From: Nitrospirota bacterium
Lineage (GTDB): Bacteria > Nitrospirota > Thermodesulfovibrionia > Thermodesulfovibrionales > JdFR-88
Length of the DNA: 21,977 nt
NCBI GenBank assembly: GCA_021812785.1
Contig: JAKAMR010000041.1
Location: forward strand, 1-21,977
Reading direction: 5' to 3'
The notes below the pieces were generated by a model. The model saw only the letters and a program-made list of their open reading frames with translations. It was not told the DNA's origin and ran no database searches. The position numbers and the translations under genes were made by a program. Below are positions 15,618 through 21,977 of this stretch, in pieces. Positions within the stretch are counted from its first letter, which is position 1. Each line of letters begins with the position of its first letter.

Positions 15618-15641
15618 AAGGGCCCCCTGTTTTGGGGCCTT
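15618..15641 (-). terminator. GC-rich hairpin with T tract just upstream of the HPP-like gene
   Basis: On the minus strand AAGGCCCC-AAAACA-GGGGGCCCTTTTT forms a strong stem followed by five T residues, the form of an intrinsic terminator. It ends 16 bases before the HPP-like ATG. No minus-strand gene is visible immediately upstream, so it may be an attenuator in that gene's leader, or terminate a transcript I cannot identify. Confidence 0.45.
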
Positions 15642-16014
15642 CCCCGCTTGCTTCTTCTCCCTCTCTCATGCCGGCGCTGCCGCCTTTTTTGTGTTTTTTG
15701 TTCAAGGTGAAAACCTTAACCGACGGTTTCACAAGGACTTTTTGGCCATGGCTGTTCAAACGCGTTCAATGAACGGCCCCGCAGCCTGGCGGCAAATTGC
15801 GCGTTCCGAGGGATGCCCATTTAATTTCAGCTTCAGTTTTCAAAGAGCCCCGTCTGTCCTCATCATAAGCCTCCGGGGCCGTGAAAATCCATATAAACAG
15901 TTTAGAAAAAATACACCGCGCCCTATTGCCCAAATATTAAGGTTGCGGCTTCCTGCCTGAAATCCTCATCGGCCGGCCTTAAATATTTTCCTGAAAAGTT
16001 CCGATAAGGAAATC
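15642..16014. other. Intergenic stretch without a recognised gene
   Basis: About 370 bases. The only structure I see is an inverted repeat GTGAAAACC...GGTTTCAC at 15707-15732 with one bulged base, followed by CTTTTT eight bases later, which might be a weak plus-strand terminator. An open frame at 15691-15960 has no family resemblance and an odd composition. Confidence 0.3.
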
Positions 16015-16179
16015 ATGATGAACAAAAACAAAATGCCCCCGGAGCTGAGAAAGGCGATTATTCACGAAAAGCTGAAAAACATTTCCAGGGAACAGAAACT
16101 GAACGCCTGCCGTATCTATAGAATAAGGATCGCAAAGTACATAGGTTTTGATTACGGCATCAGCTGGTCGGTAAATTAA
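16015..16179 (+). CDS. Possible small basic protein (54 residues), unknown
   Basis: An ATG-ATG start follows AAGGAAATC, a fair ribosome binding site at good spacing, and opens a 54-codon frame. The product begins MMNKNKMPPELRKAIIHEKL and continues as a basic, mostly helical peptide ending GFDYGISWSVN. It has about a dozen lysine/arginine residues and no membrane segment. A hairpin with a T-rich tail lies about 110 bases after the stop. I do not recognise the family. The opposite strand also has an open frame over the same bases, which looks less protein-like. Confidence 0.42.
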   Translation: MMNKNKMPPELRKAIIHEKLKNISREQKLNACRIYRIRIAKYIGFDYGISWSVN

Positions 16180-16289
16180 AAAAAGGAATTTATATCGGGG
16201 GCCACTAATGTCGGCTTGCAGTGAACAATGCCCGCGGTCCGGGGACAGAAGATCCAACCGATGCTGAAAATCAGGAGATAACGGGAAAG

Positions 16290-16335
16290 ATGAGGTTTTC
16301 CCGGACGGGAGGAGACAGAGCACCTCATTTTATAA
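16290..16335 (+). terminator. Hairpin with T-rich tail between the small ORF and fic
   Basis: ATGAGGT (16290-16296) pairs with ACCTCAT (16322-16328); an inner CCCG-GAC-GGG can stack within the loop. On the plus strand it is followed by TTTTATAAATAT. It could end a plus-strand transcript from the small ORF; on the minus strand it lies 77 bases after the fic stop but lacks a T tract. Weak by terminator standards because of the long loop. Confidence 0.3.
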
Positions 16336-16404
16336 ATATATTCAGAGCAAGAAAATGGTGTGGACGAAGCTTTTTGCGCACATAGAATAAAGAAAGAATT
16401 TTTT

Positions 16405-17503
16405 CTAAAAAGACAATGAATAACTGGTGCTACGGCCGCCACCGGAATCTTTTATCAGGATATTTCTTTCTACGAGATCAAGGATGTCGCGGAGGGCCGT
16501 ATCCTGAGAGCATTCAGTCATCTTTGCCCATTTGGAACTCATGAGCTTGCCTTCAAAGACGCCATCGAGCATTTTGTTGAGGATCTTACGCTGCCGTTCA
16601 TTAAAAGGAGCATCCACGTGAGATTCCCAAAATCGCGCCTTCCTGAGCACTGTCCCAAGCGTATTCCAAGCATTATCAAGCGCATGGTCCAGGCAGCCCA
16701 AAAACCAGTCCAACCACTCCGTGATATCAAGAGTTCCTTTTTGCGTCCTTTCTAATATTTCATAATAAATTTTACGTTCATCGCGAATTTGCGCCGACAT
16801 GCTGTAGAACCGCTGCCTGCTACTCTCCGACCGGGCCAACATCATATCGGCAATGGCGCGCGCAATTCGACCGTTCCCGTCTTCAAAAGGGTGAATAGTT
16901 ACAAACCAAAGATGCGCAATTCCCGCCCGCAGCACAAGATCAGTCTTATCATCATGGTTGGACCATTTAATAAAAGCCGCCATATCCTGTTCAATCCGTT
17001 TGGCCGCCGGGGCCTCAAAATGCACACGCTCTCGGCCAAGTGGCCCTGAGACGACCTGCATCGGTCCCTTGGCGTCATCGCGCCAGGCGCCGACCTTGAT
17101 TTTTCTTATGCCGCTGTACCCTGTTGGAAACAAAGAGGCATGCCATCCCAAAAGCCTTTTTTTTAGTCGATGGCTCGTTATAGTTCTGAGTGGCGTCGAG
17201 CATCATCTCGACAATCCCTTCAACGCTCCTGTCCGCCGGCGGTAGAGCGCCTATATCCAAGCCAAGATGCCGGGCTATAGACGAGCGCACTTGTGCCTTA
17301 TCAAGGATTTCACCCTCAATTTCGCTAGATTTTAAAACATCCGAGGTCAGCGCTTGGAGAACGGCTTCCTTTTGAAATGAAAACCCCAGAGCTCCCATTC
17401 GCCCAAGCAGTTGCCCCTGCTTAAAACGGATAGAACTGAGGCCCTCGGTTAGCGCCCCCGCAGTCCAGTGAAAACGGGGCAATTCATGGATATAAGTTTT
17501 CAT
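16405..17503 (-). pseudogene. Fic-family protein AMPylase gene, frameshifted in an A8 tract
   Basis: The N-terminal part starts MKTYIHELPRFHWTAGALTE after a good GAGGTG ribosome binding site. It contains the helical DUF4172 region and SSEIEGEILDKAQVRSSIAR, and goes out of frame after ATQNYNEPSTKKK. In the next frame the protein resumes as LLGWHASLFPTGYSGIRK, then VGAWRDD, then the Fic core HPFEDGNGRIAR and a C-terminal winged helix (NERQRKILNKMLDG...). Removing one A from the run of eight (plus strand T8 near 17157-17164) restores one frame of about 365 residues, normal for this Fic class. Fic enzymes transfer AMP from ATP to target proteins; the S-x-E-I-E-G stretch resembles the inhibitory helix motif of self-regulated members. 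As read, the gene is off; slippage, sequencing error or true decay are all possible. Confidence 0.87.
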
Positions 17504-17515
17504 TCGCTGCACCTC

Positions 17516-17560
17516 ATGCGGATATCACATATATTCTCCGCATATTATGCGTCTATTATA
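17516..17560 (-). promoter_or_regulatory. Promoter and palindromic operator candidate of fic
   Basis: Minus-strand TATAAT (plus 17555-17560) is a perfect -10 box, about 52 bases before the fic ATG. Just downstream lies a palindrome CGCAT-ATT-ATGCG (17539-17551), and further on the inverted pair ATGCGGA (17516-17522) and TCCGCAT (17537-17543). Three ATGCG half-sites thus crowd the transcription start. A repressor bound here would block transcription; the winged-helix C terminus of Fic itself is a candidate. No clear -35 box is seen. Confidence 0.5.
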
Positions 17561-17664
17561 GCCCGTATTCGCCGCATGGCATTGCAGTGAGGGGGGAAAT
17601 ATCCCTGACCGGGGGTGGATACTTATTTTCAGTGGGCGAGGGCATTTCTCGAACGTGTGCTAAC

Positions 17665-18870
17665 CTTAGTTGAAATTTAAAGTAGCGGCTCCTAAAATGG
17701 TTAAGATTTTCGCCAAAAAATCAGTACCAAGAAAGGAGCCGGTATGAAGAAGATACTTAAGATTTCAGGAAAAGGCAAGGTCAGCAAGGCGAGGATGCCG
17801 GAAGTGTTTAACCTCAACGAATACGGGGCAATGGAAACGGACAGCAAGATAGCTCTTATACAAGAACTGATCGGAACGTAGAGGTTCCGCTAAGCACATA
17901 TGAGCGCCTTCAGTCACCACATAAAGGAGACGATGGGCTTTTAAAAAGGGTAATTCATGGCCTTAGCTGCCGGAATTACAAGGAGTGCGCGGAAGCGGTT
18001 CCCGGCGCATTGTCGCTGAGTCCTTCCACGGTATCAAGGCGGTACATAAGGGCGAGCGAAAAAAAGCTCAGGGAACTCATGGAGAGGCCTCTTGGCGGGG
18101 CATGATTTTGTAGCGGTAGTAATGGACGGCAAGAGGTTTGGCGACGACGGGATAATTATCGCTATAGGCATTACGATGGAAGGCAAAAAGGTGGTGCTTG
18201 GTCTTGTCCAGGCCGCCACCGAGAACCACAAGGTATGCAAGGACTTCCTTATGGAACTTATAGAGCGCGGTCTTAAATACGATAAAGGTCTTCTCTTTGT
18301 GATAGACGGAGCCAAAGGGCTTAAGAAAGCCATCAATGAAGTGTTTGGCATAAGCGGGGTTGTCCAGAGGTGCCAATGGCATAAGAGGGAAAATGTAGTT
18401 TCCTACCTTTCCAAGGAGCTCTAGGGCGCGTTCAGGCGCAAGCTCCAGGCCGCTTACAGGAAAGATGGTTACGACGAGGCCAAGACCGCCTTGCAAAGGA
18501 TAAAATCGAAACTCAAACTTATAAACGAATCCGCCGTAAAGAGCCTTGAAGACGGGATCGAGGAGACTCTCACCATGCACAGGCTTGGACTTAAAACGAA
18601 GATTGGCCGGAGCTTTACGACAACAAACATGATCGAATCAGTAATGGCGCTGCTGGAGCAAAAGACCGGCAGGGTCGATTACTGGAAAAACAGCAATCAA
18701 AAGCAGAGATGGGTGGCTACGTCTCTTCTATGGGCAGAGCAGAGACTTAACAAGGTCAATTGCTATAAGCATCTCTCCGAACTCAGAGGGGCATTATTTA
18801 AAGAAACCACAGGAAAGGAGGCGGTGGCTGCTTGATGCAGCGCAGGGGCCGCTACAGAATTTCAACTAAG
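17665..18870 (+). mobile_element. Decayed IS256/Mutator-type insertion sequence
   Basis: The ends are inverted repeats: on the left CTTAGTTGAAATT (17665-17677), then GTAGCGGC a few bases on; on the right the same words in reverse complement, ending in AATTTCAACTAAG (18858-18870) with GCCGCTAC just inside. The element is about 1.2 kb and carries one broken transposase gene. I found no 8-9-base target duplication directly at the ends, which agrees with an old insertion. GCATTTCTC occurs shortly outside both ends (17642-17650 and 18885-18893). Confidence 0.75.
17744..18835 (+). pseudogene. Mutator-family (IS256) transposase, multiply disrupted
   Basis: It begins MKKILKISGKGKVSKARMPE after the ribosome binding site AAGGAG and stops at 17879-17881. 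The protein continues in a shifted frame as NVEVPLSTYERLQSPHKGDD through a helix-turn-helix-like segment (ALSLSPSTVSRRYIR). Near 18090 it shifts again to HDFVAVVMDGKRFGDDGIII. An in-frame TAG at 18422-18424 interrupts the last part, which runs on to LFKETTGKEAVAA. The catalytic DDE residues of the Mutator family can still be seen: D in VVMDGKRF, D in FVIDGAKGLKKA, and E in TNMIESVMALLE; the QRCQWHKRENV motif between them is also typical. With two frameshifts and one nonsense codon it should be inactive. Confidence 0.85.
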
Positions 18871-19243
18871 AATGGGATTGACTCGCATTTCTCTAACGAA
18901 GCCATGTAAATAATCACTGGATTTTCGCAGGTCGCAGCCACGCCCTCTTTTTTAGGAGAACTGCCTATCTGGATGCCCGTAGCTTTTTGTAAGCGGAAAT
19001 AACACGCTGCTCTGAGCGCATAACCATGATCAAACAGGGGCGCGGGTTTCAACTGGAAACTGCTGCTCACGGCAGCTTCGGCGCGATGTGACATGCCCCT
19101 TCAAGTCCTTGGGGTACATAGGCCCCTTTTTAGGGTAAGATTCGTCCCGAATCTTGCTTTGCCAAATCTGTTATAATTCCGATGGTTACAAACGGAAATA
19201 TGGCGGCTGAAAAATGATAAAGAAAAACTGAAGGACTTGGTTT
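18871..19243. promoter_or_regulatory. Gap with palindrome and -10 box upstream of the ORF6N gene
   Basis: No gene is supported in these 370 bases. Near the right end a perfect palindrome AAGATTC-GTCCC-GAATCTT (19137-19155) lies 16 bases before a TATAAT (19172-19177), so it overlaps the expected -35 position. It may be an operator for the ORF6N-domain gene at 19244, for example for self-repression. GAAGGA eight bases before that ATG is its ribosome binding site. Confidence 0.4.
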
Positions 19244-19765
19244 ATGACCGATAAACAGTTCATTATTCCCATGGTTCGAATCGAAAATCATATTTATCTG
19301 TTACGCAGCCATAAAGTCATGCTCAGCACCGACCTTGCCGATCTTTACGGTGTTGAACCTCGCGTTCTGGTTCAGGCCGTAAAAAGAAATATTGAGAGAT
19401 TTCCTGAAGACTTCATGTTTCAGCTCAGCAAAGATGAATTTGATAACTTGAAATCACAGATTGTGACTTCAAGTTGGGGTGGCTTGCGCCGTGCTGCGCC
19501 ATATGCCTTTACCGAGCAAGGAGTTGCCATGCTCTCCGGCATATTAAACAGCCCACGGGCTATAAAGGTAAATATAGAAATTATGCGGGCATTTGTCAGG
19601 CTTCGGCAGATATTAGCCTCAAACACTGAACTGGCTCGTAAGCTTGATGCCCTTGAGAAAAAATACGATGCCCAGTTCAAGATTGTTTTCGATGCCATAC
19701 GCAAGTTAATGACCCCGCCCGAACCAAAGCGCCGCCCGATCGGATTTAGAAATGAAAAGGATTGA
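19244..19765 (+). CDS. ORF6N-domain DNA-binding protein
   Basis: A 173-residue protein. Residues about 10-95 match the ORF6N domain: [54 protein letters not shown], and the closing [20 protein letters not shown]. The domain is found in phage and mobile-element proteins and is thought to bind DNA; cellular copies often sit in accessory islands. The C-terminal part has a short helical, coiled-coil-like segment ([19 protein letters not shown]) and a basic tail. Start ATG is supported by GAAGGA upstream. It lies between an insertion-sequence relic and unrecognised genes, in keeping with a mobile or prophage origin. A regulatory or antirepressor-like role is possible, but nothing here proves it. 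Confidence 0.88.
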   Translation: MTDKQFIIPMVRIENHIYLLRSHKVMLSTDLADLYGVEPRVLVQAVKRNIERFPEDFMFQLSKDEFDNLKSQIVTSSWGGLRRAAPYAFTEQGVAMLSGILNSPRAIKVNIEIMRAFVRLRQILASNTELARKLDALEKKYDAQFKIVFDAIRKLMTPPEPKRRPIGFRNEKD

Positions 19766-19906
19766 TGCCACACTCAAAACAAAAGGGAGATAAGTAAGAT
19801 GTCCCTGGAATTCTTCTGATGAATGAGATGCATTCGATAAGAGAGGTCGCGTAATAAAAATTGAAAATTATAATGCTGTTGACAGTAGTGCCCCATAGGC
19901 GGCGAA

Positions 19907-20377
19907 GTGTCGAAGCTTATTAATGCTACGACTGTCGTCGGCATTGCGACTTTTTTATGGTATCGCAAAGGGAGACTTTGGAACTTTTACGACTCCCTAA
20001 TCTCGAAATCCTCCGAGCAGATGAAAAGAAATTTGATAGACAGGGAGCGATGGGAAAAAATAGCCCTGGAGCAATGCGCACTCCTTTCTCAGGAGACGTT
20101 TCAAAGTCTATTTAGATGCGAAGGGAAGTATCTTGCCCAGAAAATCCGCGATAATCAGTATGAATTCTGGATTCCTGATTCCAGTGCCACAAACGAGGAT
20201 CAAATCACGTATACAAACAAAGAACAATACTGCAAGTATATTGTTCGAAAACTATTCTTATCAGACTTTAGGTTTTGTGGTTTAGGCCTCTTTGTCAATT
20301 CTCTAAGATGGCGCCTTTCGCGGAGAGAAGATAAAGATCCAGGATACATAAAGACGCAACGCAGACCCAAGGAATGA
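19907..20377 (+). CDS. Unrecognised protein with possible N-terminal membrane anchor
   Basis: A 156-codon frame from a GTG start. The first 20 residues are moderately hydrophobic (LINATTVVGIATFLWY) followed by basic residues, so a single membrane anchor is possible. The rest is mixed, with RERWEKIALEQCALLSQETF and a C-terminal arginine/lysine-rich tail. I recognise no family. The start is unclear: AGGCGG before the GTG is a fair ribosome binding site, while an ATG at residue 39 (MKRNLIDRERWEK) would give a soluble protein. TATAAT at 19869-19874 could serve as a -10 box. It lies about 140 bases after the ORF6N gene and 61 bases before the Rap1a-like gene, on the same strand. Confidence 0.55.
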   Translation: MSKLINATTVVGIATFLWYRKGRLWNFYDSLISKSSEQMKRNLIDRERWEKIALEQCALLSQETFQSLFRCEGKYLAQKIRDNQYEFWIPDSSATNEDQITYTNKEQYCKYIVRKLFLSDFRFCGLGLFVNSLRWRLSRREDKDPGYIKTQRRPKE

Positions 20378-20438
20378 ATTGCCGATAGGGGTATCTGAGA
20401 ATGCGTTTTTATTGGGGTAAGCAGAAAAAGGAGGGTTC

Positions 20439-20879
20439 ATGAAAACATTATTTTGTTTTTTTGTGATCATACTTGTATCTGCGGTCTGCCTCTCAGGAAC
20501 AGTTTATTCGGCGGAACAAGTAGCTACAGGTAAAGACGTTCTCAAGGATTGTTCATTAGCCCTCAATATGGCTCAAAAAGGCTATATAAGAGAGATTGTA
20601 AATAAGGGAAAGCCATTGCCATCTATAGCAGAGCAAAACAGTGCCGCACGGTGCTTAAATTATGTGGTTGGATTTAAAGATGCTCTCTATGTAAGCCAGC
20701 TCTTTCAAGAGAAAAACGGAGGCGTGCCGCTTGTTTGCCTTCCAGAGAACAATCTCAACAACGAACAGGCAGTCCGCATCGTACTCAAGTACCTGCAAAA
20801 GAATGCACAGCTATTTGATTGTCCGCAAGCAGCAGTCGTGTTCAATGCGTTCTACTATGCATTCCCATGTAAAAAGTAG
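20439..20879 (+). CDS. Secreted Rap1a/Tai-family (immunity-protein-like) protein
   Basis: A 146-residue protein with a clear signal peptide (MKTLFCFFVIILVSAVCLSG, cut probably after VYSA). The mature part shows the Rap1a/Tai pattern: an early cysteine (LKDCSLAL), RCLNYVVGFKDALY, a VCLPENN segment, then QAVRIVLKYLQKN, and the closing FNAFYYAFPCKK. In Serratia, Rap1a neutralises a type VI secretion amidase in the periplasm, with disulfide-bonded cysteines. Many family members are orphans of unknown role. A near-perfect ribosome binding site AAGGAGGG precedes the ATG. No effector amidase is seen next to it; the neighbour is another secreted protein. The family call is from motif pattern, so a periplasmic location is firmer than the immunity role. 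Confidence 0.75.
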   Translation: MKTLFCFFVIILVSAVCLSGTVYSAEQVATGKDVLKDCSLALNMAQKGYIREIVNKGKPLPSIAEQNSAARCLNYVVGFKDALYVSQLFQEKNGGVPLVCLPENNLNNEQAVRIVLKYLQKNAQLFDCPQAAVVFNAFYYAFPCKK

Positions 20880-20910
20880 GTGCAGATTTGTCTAATAACA
20901 GATTGAAAGA

Positions 20911-21465
20911 ATGAAAATGAAAAGGTTCTTGCTTTTAGCGGCGTTGCTAGCCATTTTTCAGGTCACCACAAATGTATTCGGAGCGGACTGGAAATTCTAT
21001 GGGGGCGCACAATTGAATAAGGGGGAGTCAGTACGCGTCTTTTATGATAATGAGAGTCTTGTGCGCCTGCCTAGCGGGAATGTCAGGATTTGGACAAAAG
21101 CAGTAACGAAGGCGGAATTTAAAAGGATCATGAAAAAAGAAAAGAAACAAATCATAGACCAGTCAGAAAAAAAAGTGACAAGTTATTATGTCCCGCCTTA
21201 TGCTTTGCTAAGCCCGAAGCAATTGACCTTGGAGAATACTGTCGACATAATAACATTGGAAGAAGTAGCCGATTCCCCTTATACAAATCCACGCATGAAA
21301 ATGTTGACTGAAATAAACTGCAAAGAAGAAAAGGTTCGTACGCTTTCAATTGATGTTTTCGATGCGAACGGCGACCTATCTGGCTCCGACGATAGAACTG
21401 GCGAATGGAATTACATCAGTCCCGAATCAAATTTTGAAACGCTTTATAAGATTTTATGCAGGTAA
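20911..21465 (+). CDS. Secreted surface-adhesin-E-like protein
   Basis: A 184-residue protein with a signal peptide (MKMKRFLLLAALLAIFQVTT, cut probably after VFGA). The mature part begins with WKFYGGA and shows the layout of the surface-adhesin protein E family: a short strand pair RVFYDNESLVRLPSGNVRIWTK with the typical W near VRIWTK, a middle region, then the cysteine pair (EINCKEEKVR near the middle and the final ILCR), and the W in GEWNYISPESNFE. Protein E of Haemophilus is a small surface protein that binds host proteins, but most environmental members have no known ligand. It starts 31 bases after the Rap1a/Tai-like gene on the same strand, so the two secreted proteins are probably co-transcribed. 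Two start ATGs (two codons apart) are possible. Confidence 0.72.
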   Translation: MKMKRFLLLAALLAIFQVTTNVFGADWKFYGGAQLNKGESVRVFYDNESLVRLPSGNVRIWTKAVTKAEFKRIMKKEKKQIIDQSEKKVTSYYVPPYALLSPKQLTLENTVDIITLEEVADSPYTNPRMKMLTEINCKEEKVRTLSIDVFDANGDLSGSDDRTGEWNYISPESNFETLYKILCR

Positions 21466-21858
21466 TCATTTACCGCCTTTCGTTTGGGCTACGTATTTTC
21501 TGGTGTGCAGGTCGTCAGATTGGGGACGTATCCCATATTCTTCCGGAACTCTTGCGTCATTAACTCACTCTAGGACCGAGGACTTCAGGCCAAAACATGC
21601 TAAAAATGTCAGCGCCCGCTTACGTGCGAACTCCTGGACGAAATCGTGCCCGGGCAAAATTTACGGATGGCGGCATGTTCCTGCCGGTAATTGTTTCCGG
21701 GTGCACAACTTTCGTATTTTGACCATCACAGCCCCGTCTGATTCAGCGTGCGGCTTTACCATCCAATATCCATGCTTATGGACCGGTTAAGGCATTGATT
21801 TTATTGAAAAGCGCAGTTTACAACTTTATTCCGTAAAGACAACTGCCGCATGATATAA
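21466..21858. other. Intergenic stretch without a recognised gene
   Basis: About 390 bases between the adhesin-E-like gene and the insertion-sequence end. Both strands have short open frames with no family resemblance. On the minus strand the words ATGGGATACGTCCCCAATC (near 21515-21535) recall sequence found beside IS elements, suggesting old transposon debris, but I cannot prove this. Confidence 0.3.
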
Positions 21859-21977
21859 GGTAGTGTCAAGATTTTTTCGCACATTTTTTTCTGGTGGCCT
21901 CAATCTGGTGTCCCATTAAGCCGCTGTTAAGTCCCTGAGCTGTTCCTCGATTCTGTCCATTTTCAGATACTGTCTGG
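21859..21977 (-). mobile_element. End of an insertion sequence (right-edge, incomplete)
   Basis: GGTAGTGTCAAGATTTTTTC from 21859 looks like a terminal inverted repeat of an IS256-like or similar element (outer end GGTAGTGTCAAG, then a T-rich stretch). Its transposase would read on the minus strand into this end, with its stop at 21916. The other end is outside the window, so boundary and family are tentative. Confidence 0.5.
21916..21977 (-). CDS. Transposase C-terminal fragment (runs off right edge)
   Basis: The minus strand gives an in-frame C terminus ending YLKMDRIEEQLRDLTAA and stop, 46 bases inside the putative insertion-sequence end. This placement, close to the terminal repeat and reading outward, is typical of transposases. 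Only 20 codons are visible, so the family (perhaps IS256/Mutator) cannot be fixed. Confidence 0.5.
   Translation of the reverse strand, partial: RQYLKMDRIEEQLRDLTAA

Noticed and set aside
15691..15960. 89-codon plus-strand open frame
   Set aside because: No ribosome binding site at good distance, no family resemblance and an uneven composition; treated as intergenic.
15979..16323. 114-codon minus-strand open frame
   Set aside because: It overlaps the more convincing small plus-strand frame and a hairpin; residues look random.
16199..16330. Possible riboswitch-like leader in the gap after fic
   Set aside because: Several hairpins can be drawn, but no known riboswitch core is present and no gene follows on the plus strand to be controlled.
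17656..17664. Target-site duplication of the IS256-type relic
   Set aside because: The eight to nine bases directly outside the two terminal repeats do not match (GTGCTAAC versus AATGGGAT).
18852..19094. 80-codon minus-strand open frame
   Set aside because: It runs into the terminal repeat of the IS relic and resembles no protein family I know. A stretch reading FDHGYALRAACYFRLQKA could be a gene remnant, but the support is too weak.
19271..19285. GGTTCGAATC, a tRNA T-loop-like word
   Set aside because: It lies inside the ORF6N coding sequence, with no acceptor stem or CCA end around it.
21350..21790. 146-codon plus-strand open frame
   Set aside because: It begins inside the adhesin-E-like gene in another frame and shows no domain or ribosome binding site.
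1..21977. CRISPR arrays, rRNA genes and tRNA genes
   Set aside because: Scanning by eye I found no regularly spaced direct repeats, no conserved rRNA words and no cloverleaf; none is claimed.

Overview
The window is about 22 kb of a bacterial chromosome: GC-rich, densely packed housekeeping genes on the left and in the middle, and a looser, more AT-rich accessory region on the right. The gene mix is a bacterial Hel308/Ski2-like helicase, a RACo-type corrinoid activator with an N-terminal 2Fe-2S ferredoxin domain, System II (ResB/CcsA) cytochrome c maturation, and a stand-alone LigD-type phosphoesterase. This suggests an anaerobic, deep-branching Gram-negative bacterium of the Nitrospirota or Desulfobacterota kind. 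That placement is inference from gene content only; no rRNA or other marker gene is present.

Layout, left to right. 1-1241 (minus): an OmpR-type response regulator overlapping the start of a sensor kinase that runs off the left edge. 1403-1732 (minus): a small cupin. 1822-3972 (plus): a Hel308-like helicase convergent with a uracil-DNA-glycosylase-like gene (3998-4696, minus). 4700-5860: a decayed stretch with an intact BrnA-like antitoxin, a brnT toxin gene broken by an internal deletion, and nested inverted-repeat elements. 5862-7295 (minus): a membrane O-acyltransferase with an enlarged loop. 7586-10223 (minus): purQ followed by a RACo-like gene. 10345-14655 (plus): a compact run of glcD-type oxidase, ccsA-like, resB-like, LigD-type 3'-phosphoesterase and a short NagA-like amidohydrolase. 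14690-15601 (minus): an HPP-like membrane protein convergent with that run.

From 15602 rightward the DNA is accessory: a possible 54-residue small protein; a Fic-family AMPylase gene broken by one extra base in an A8 tract, with a palindromic operator candidate over its promoter; a decayed IS256/Mutator-type insertion sequence (17665-18870); an ORF6N-domain DNA-binding protein; an unrecognised protein; a secreted Rap1a/Tai-like protein; and a secreted surface-adhesin-E-like protein. The end of another insertion sequence lies at the right edge.

No complete novel system is proven. The best candidates for a second look are the 3'-phosphoesterase gene translationally coupled to a minimal NagA-like hydrolase, the System II pair whose CcsA lacks the usual WWD aspartate, the possibly phase-variable and self-regulated Fic gene, and the Rap1a/Tai-like plus adhesin-E-like secreted pair that has no visible toxin partner.
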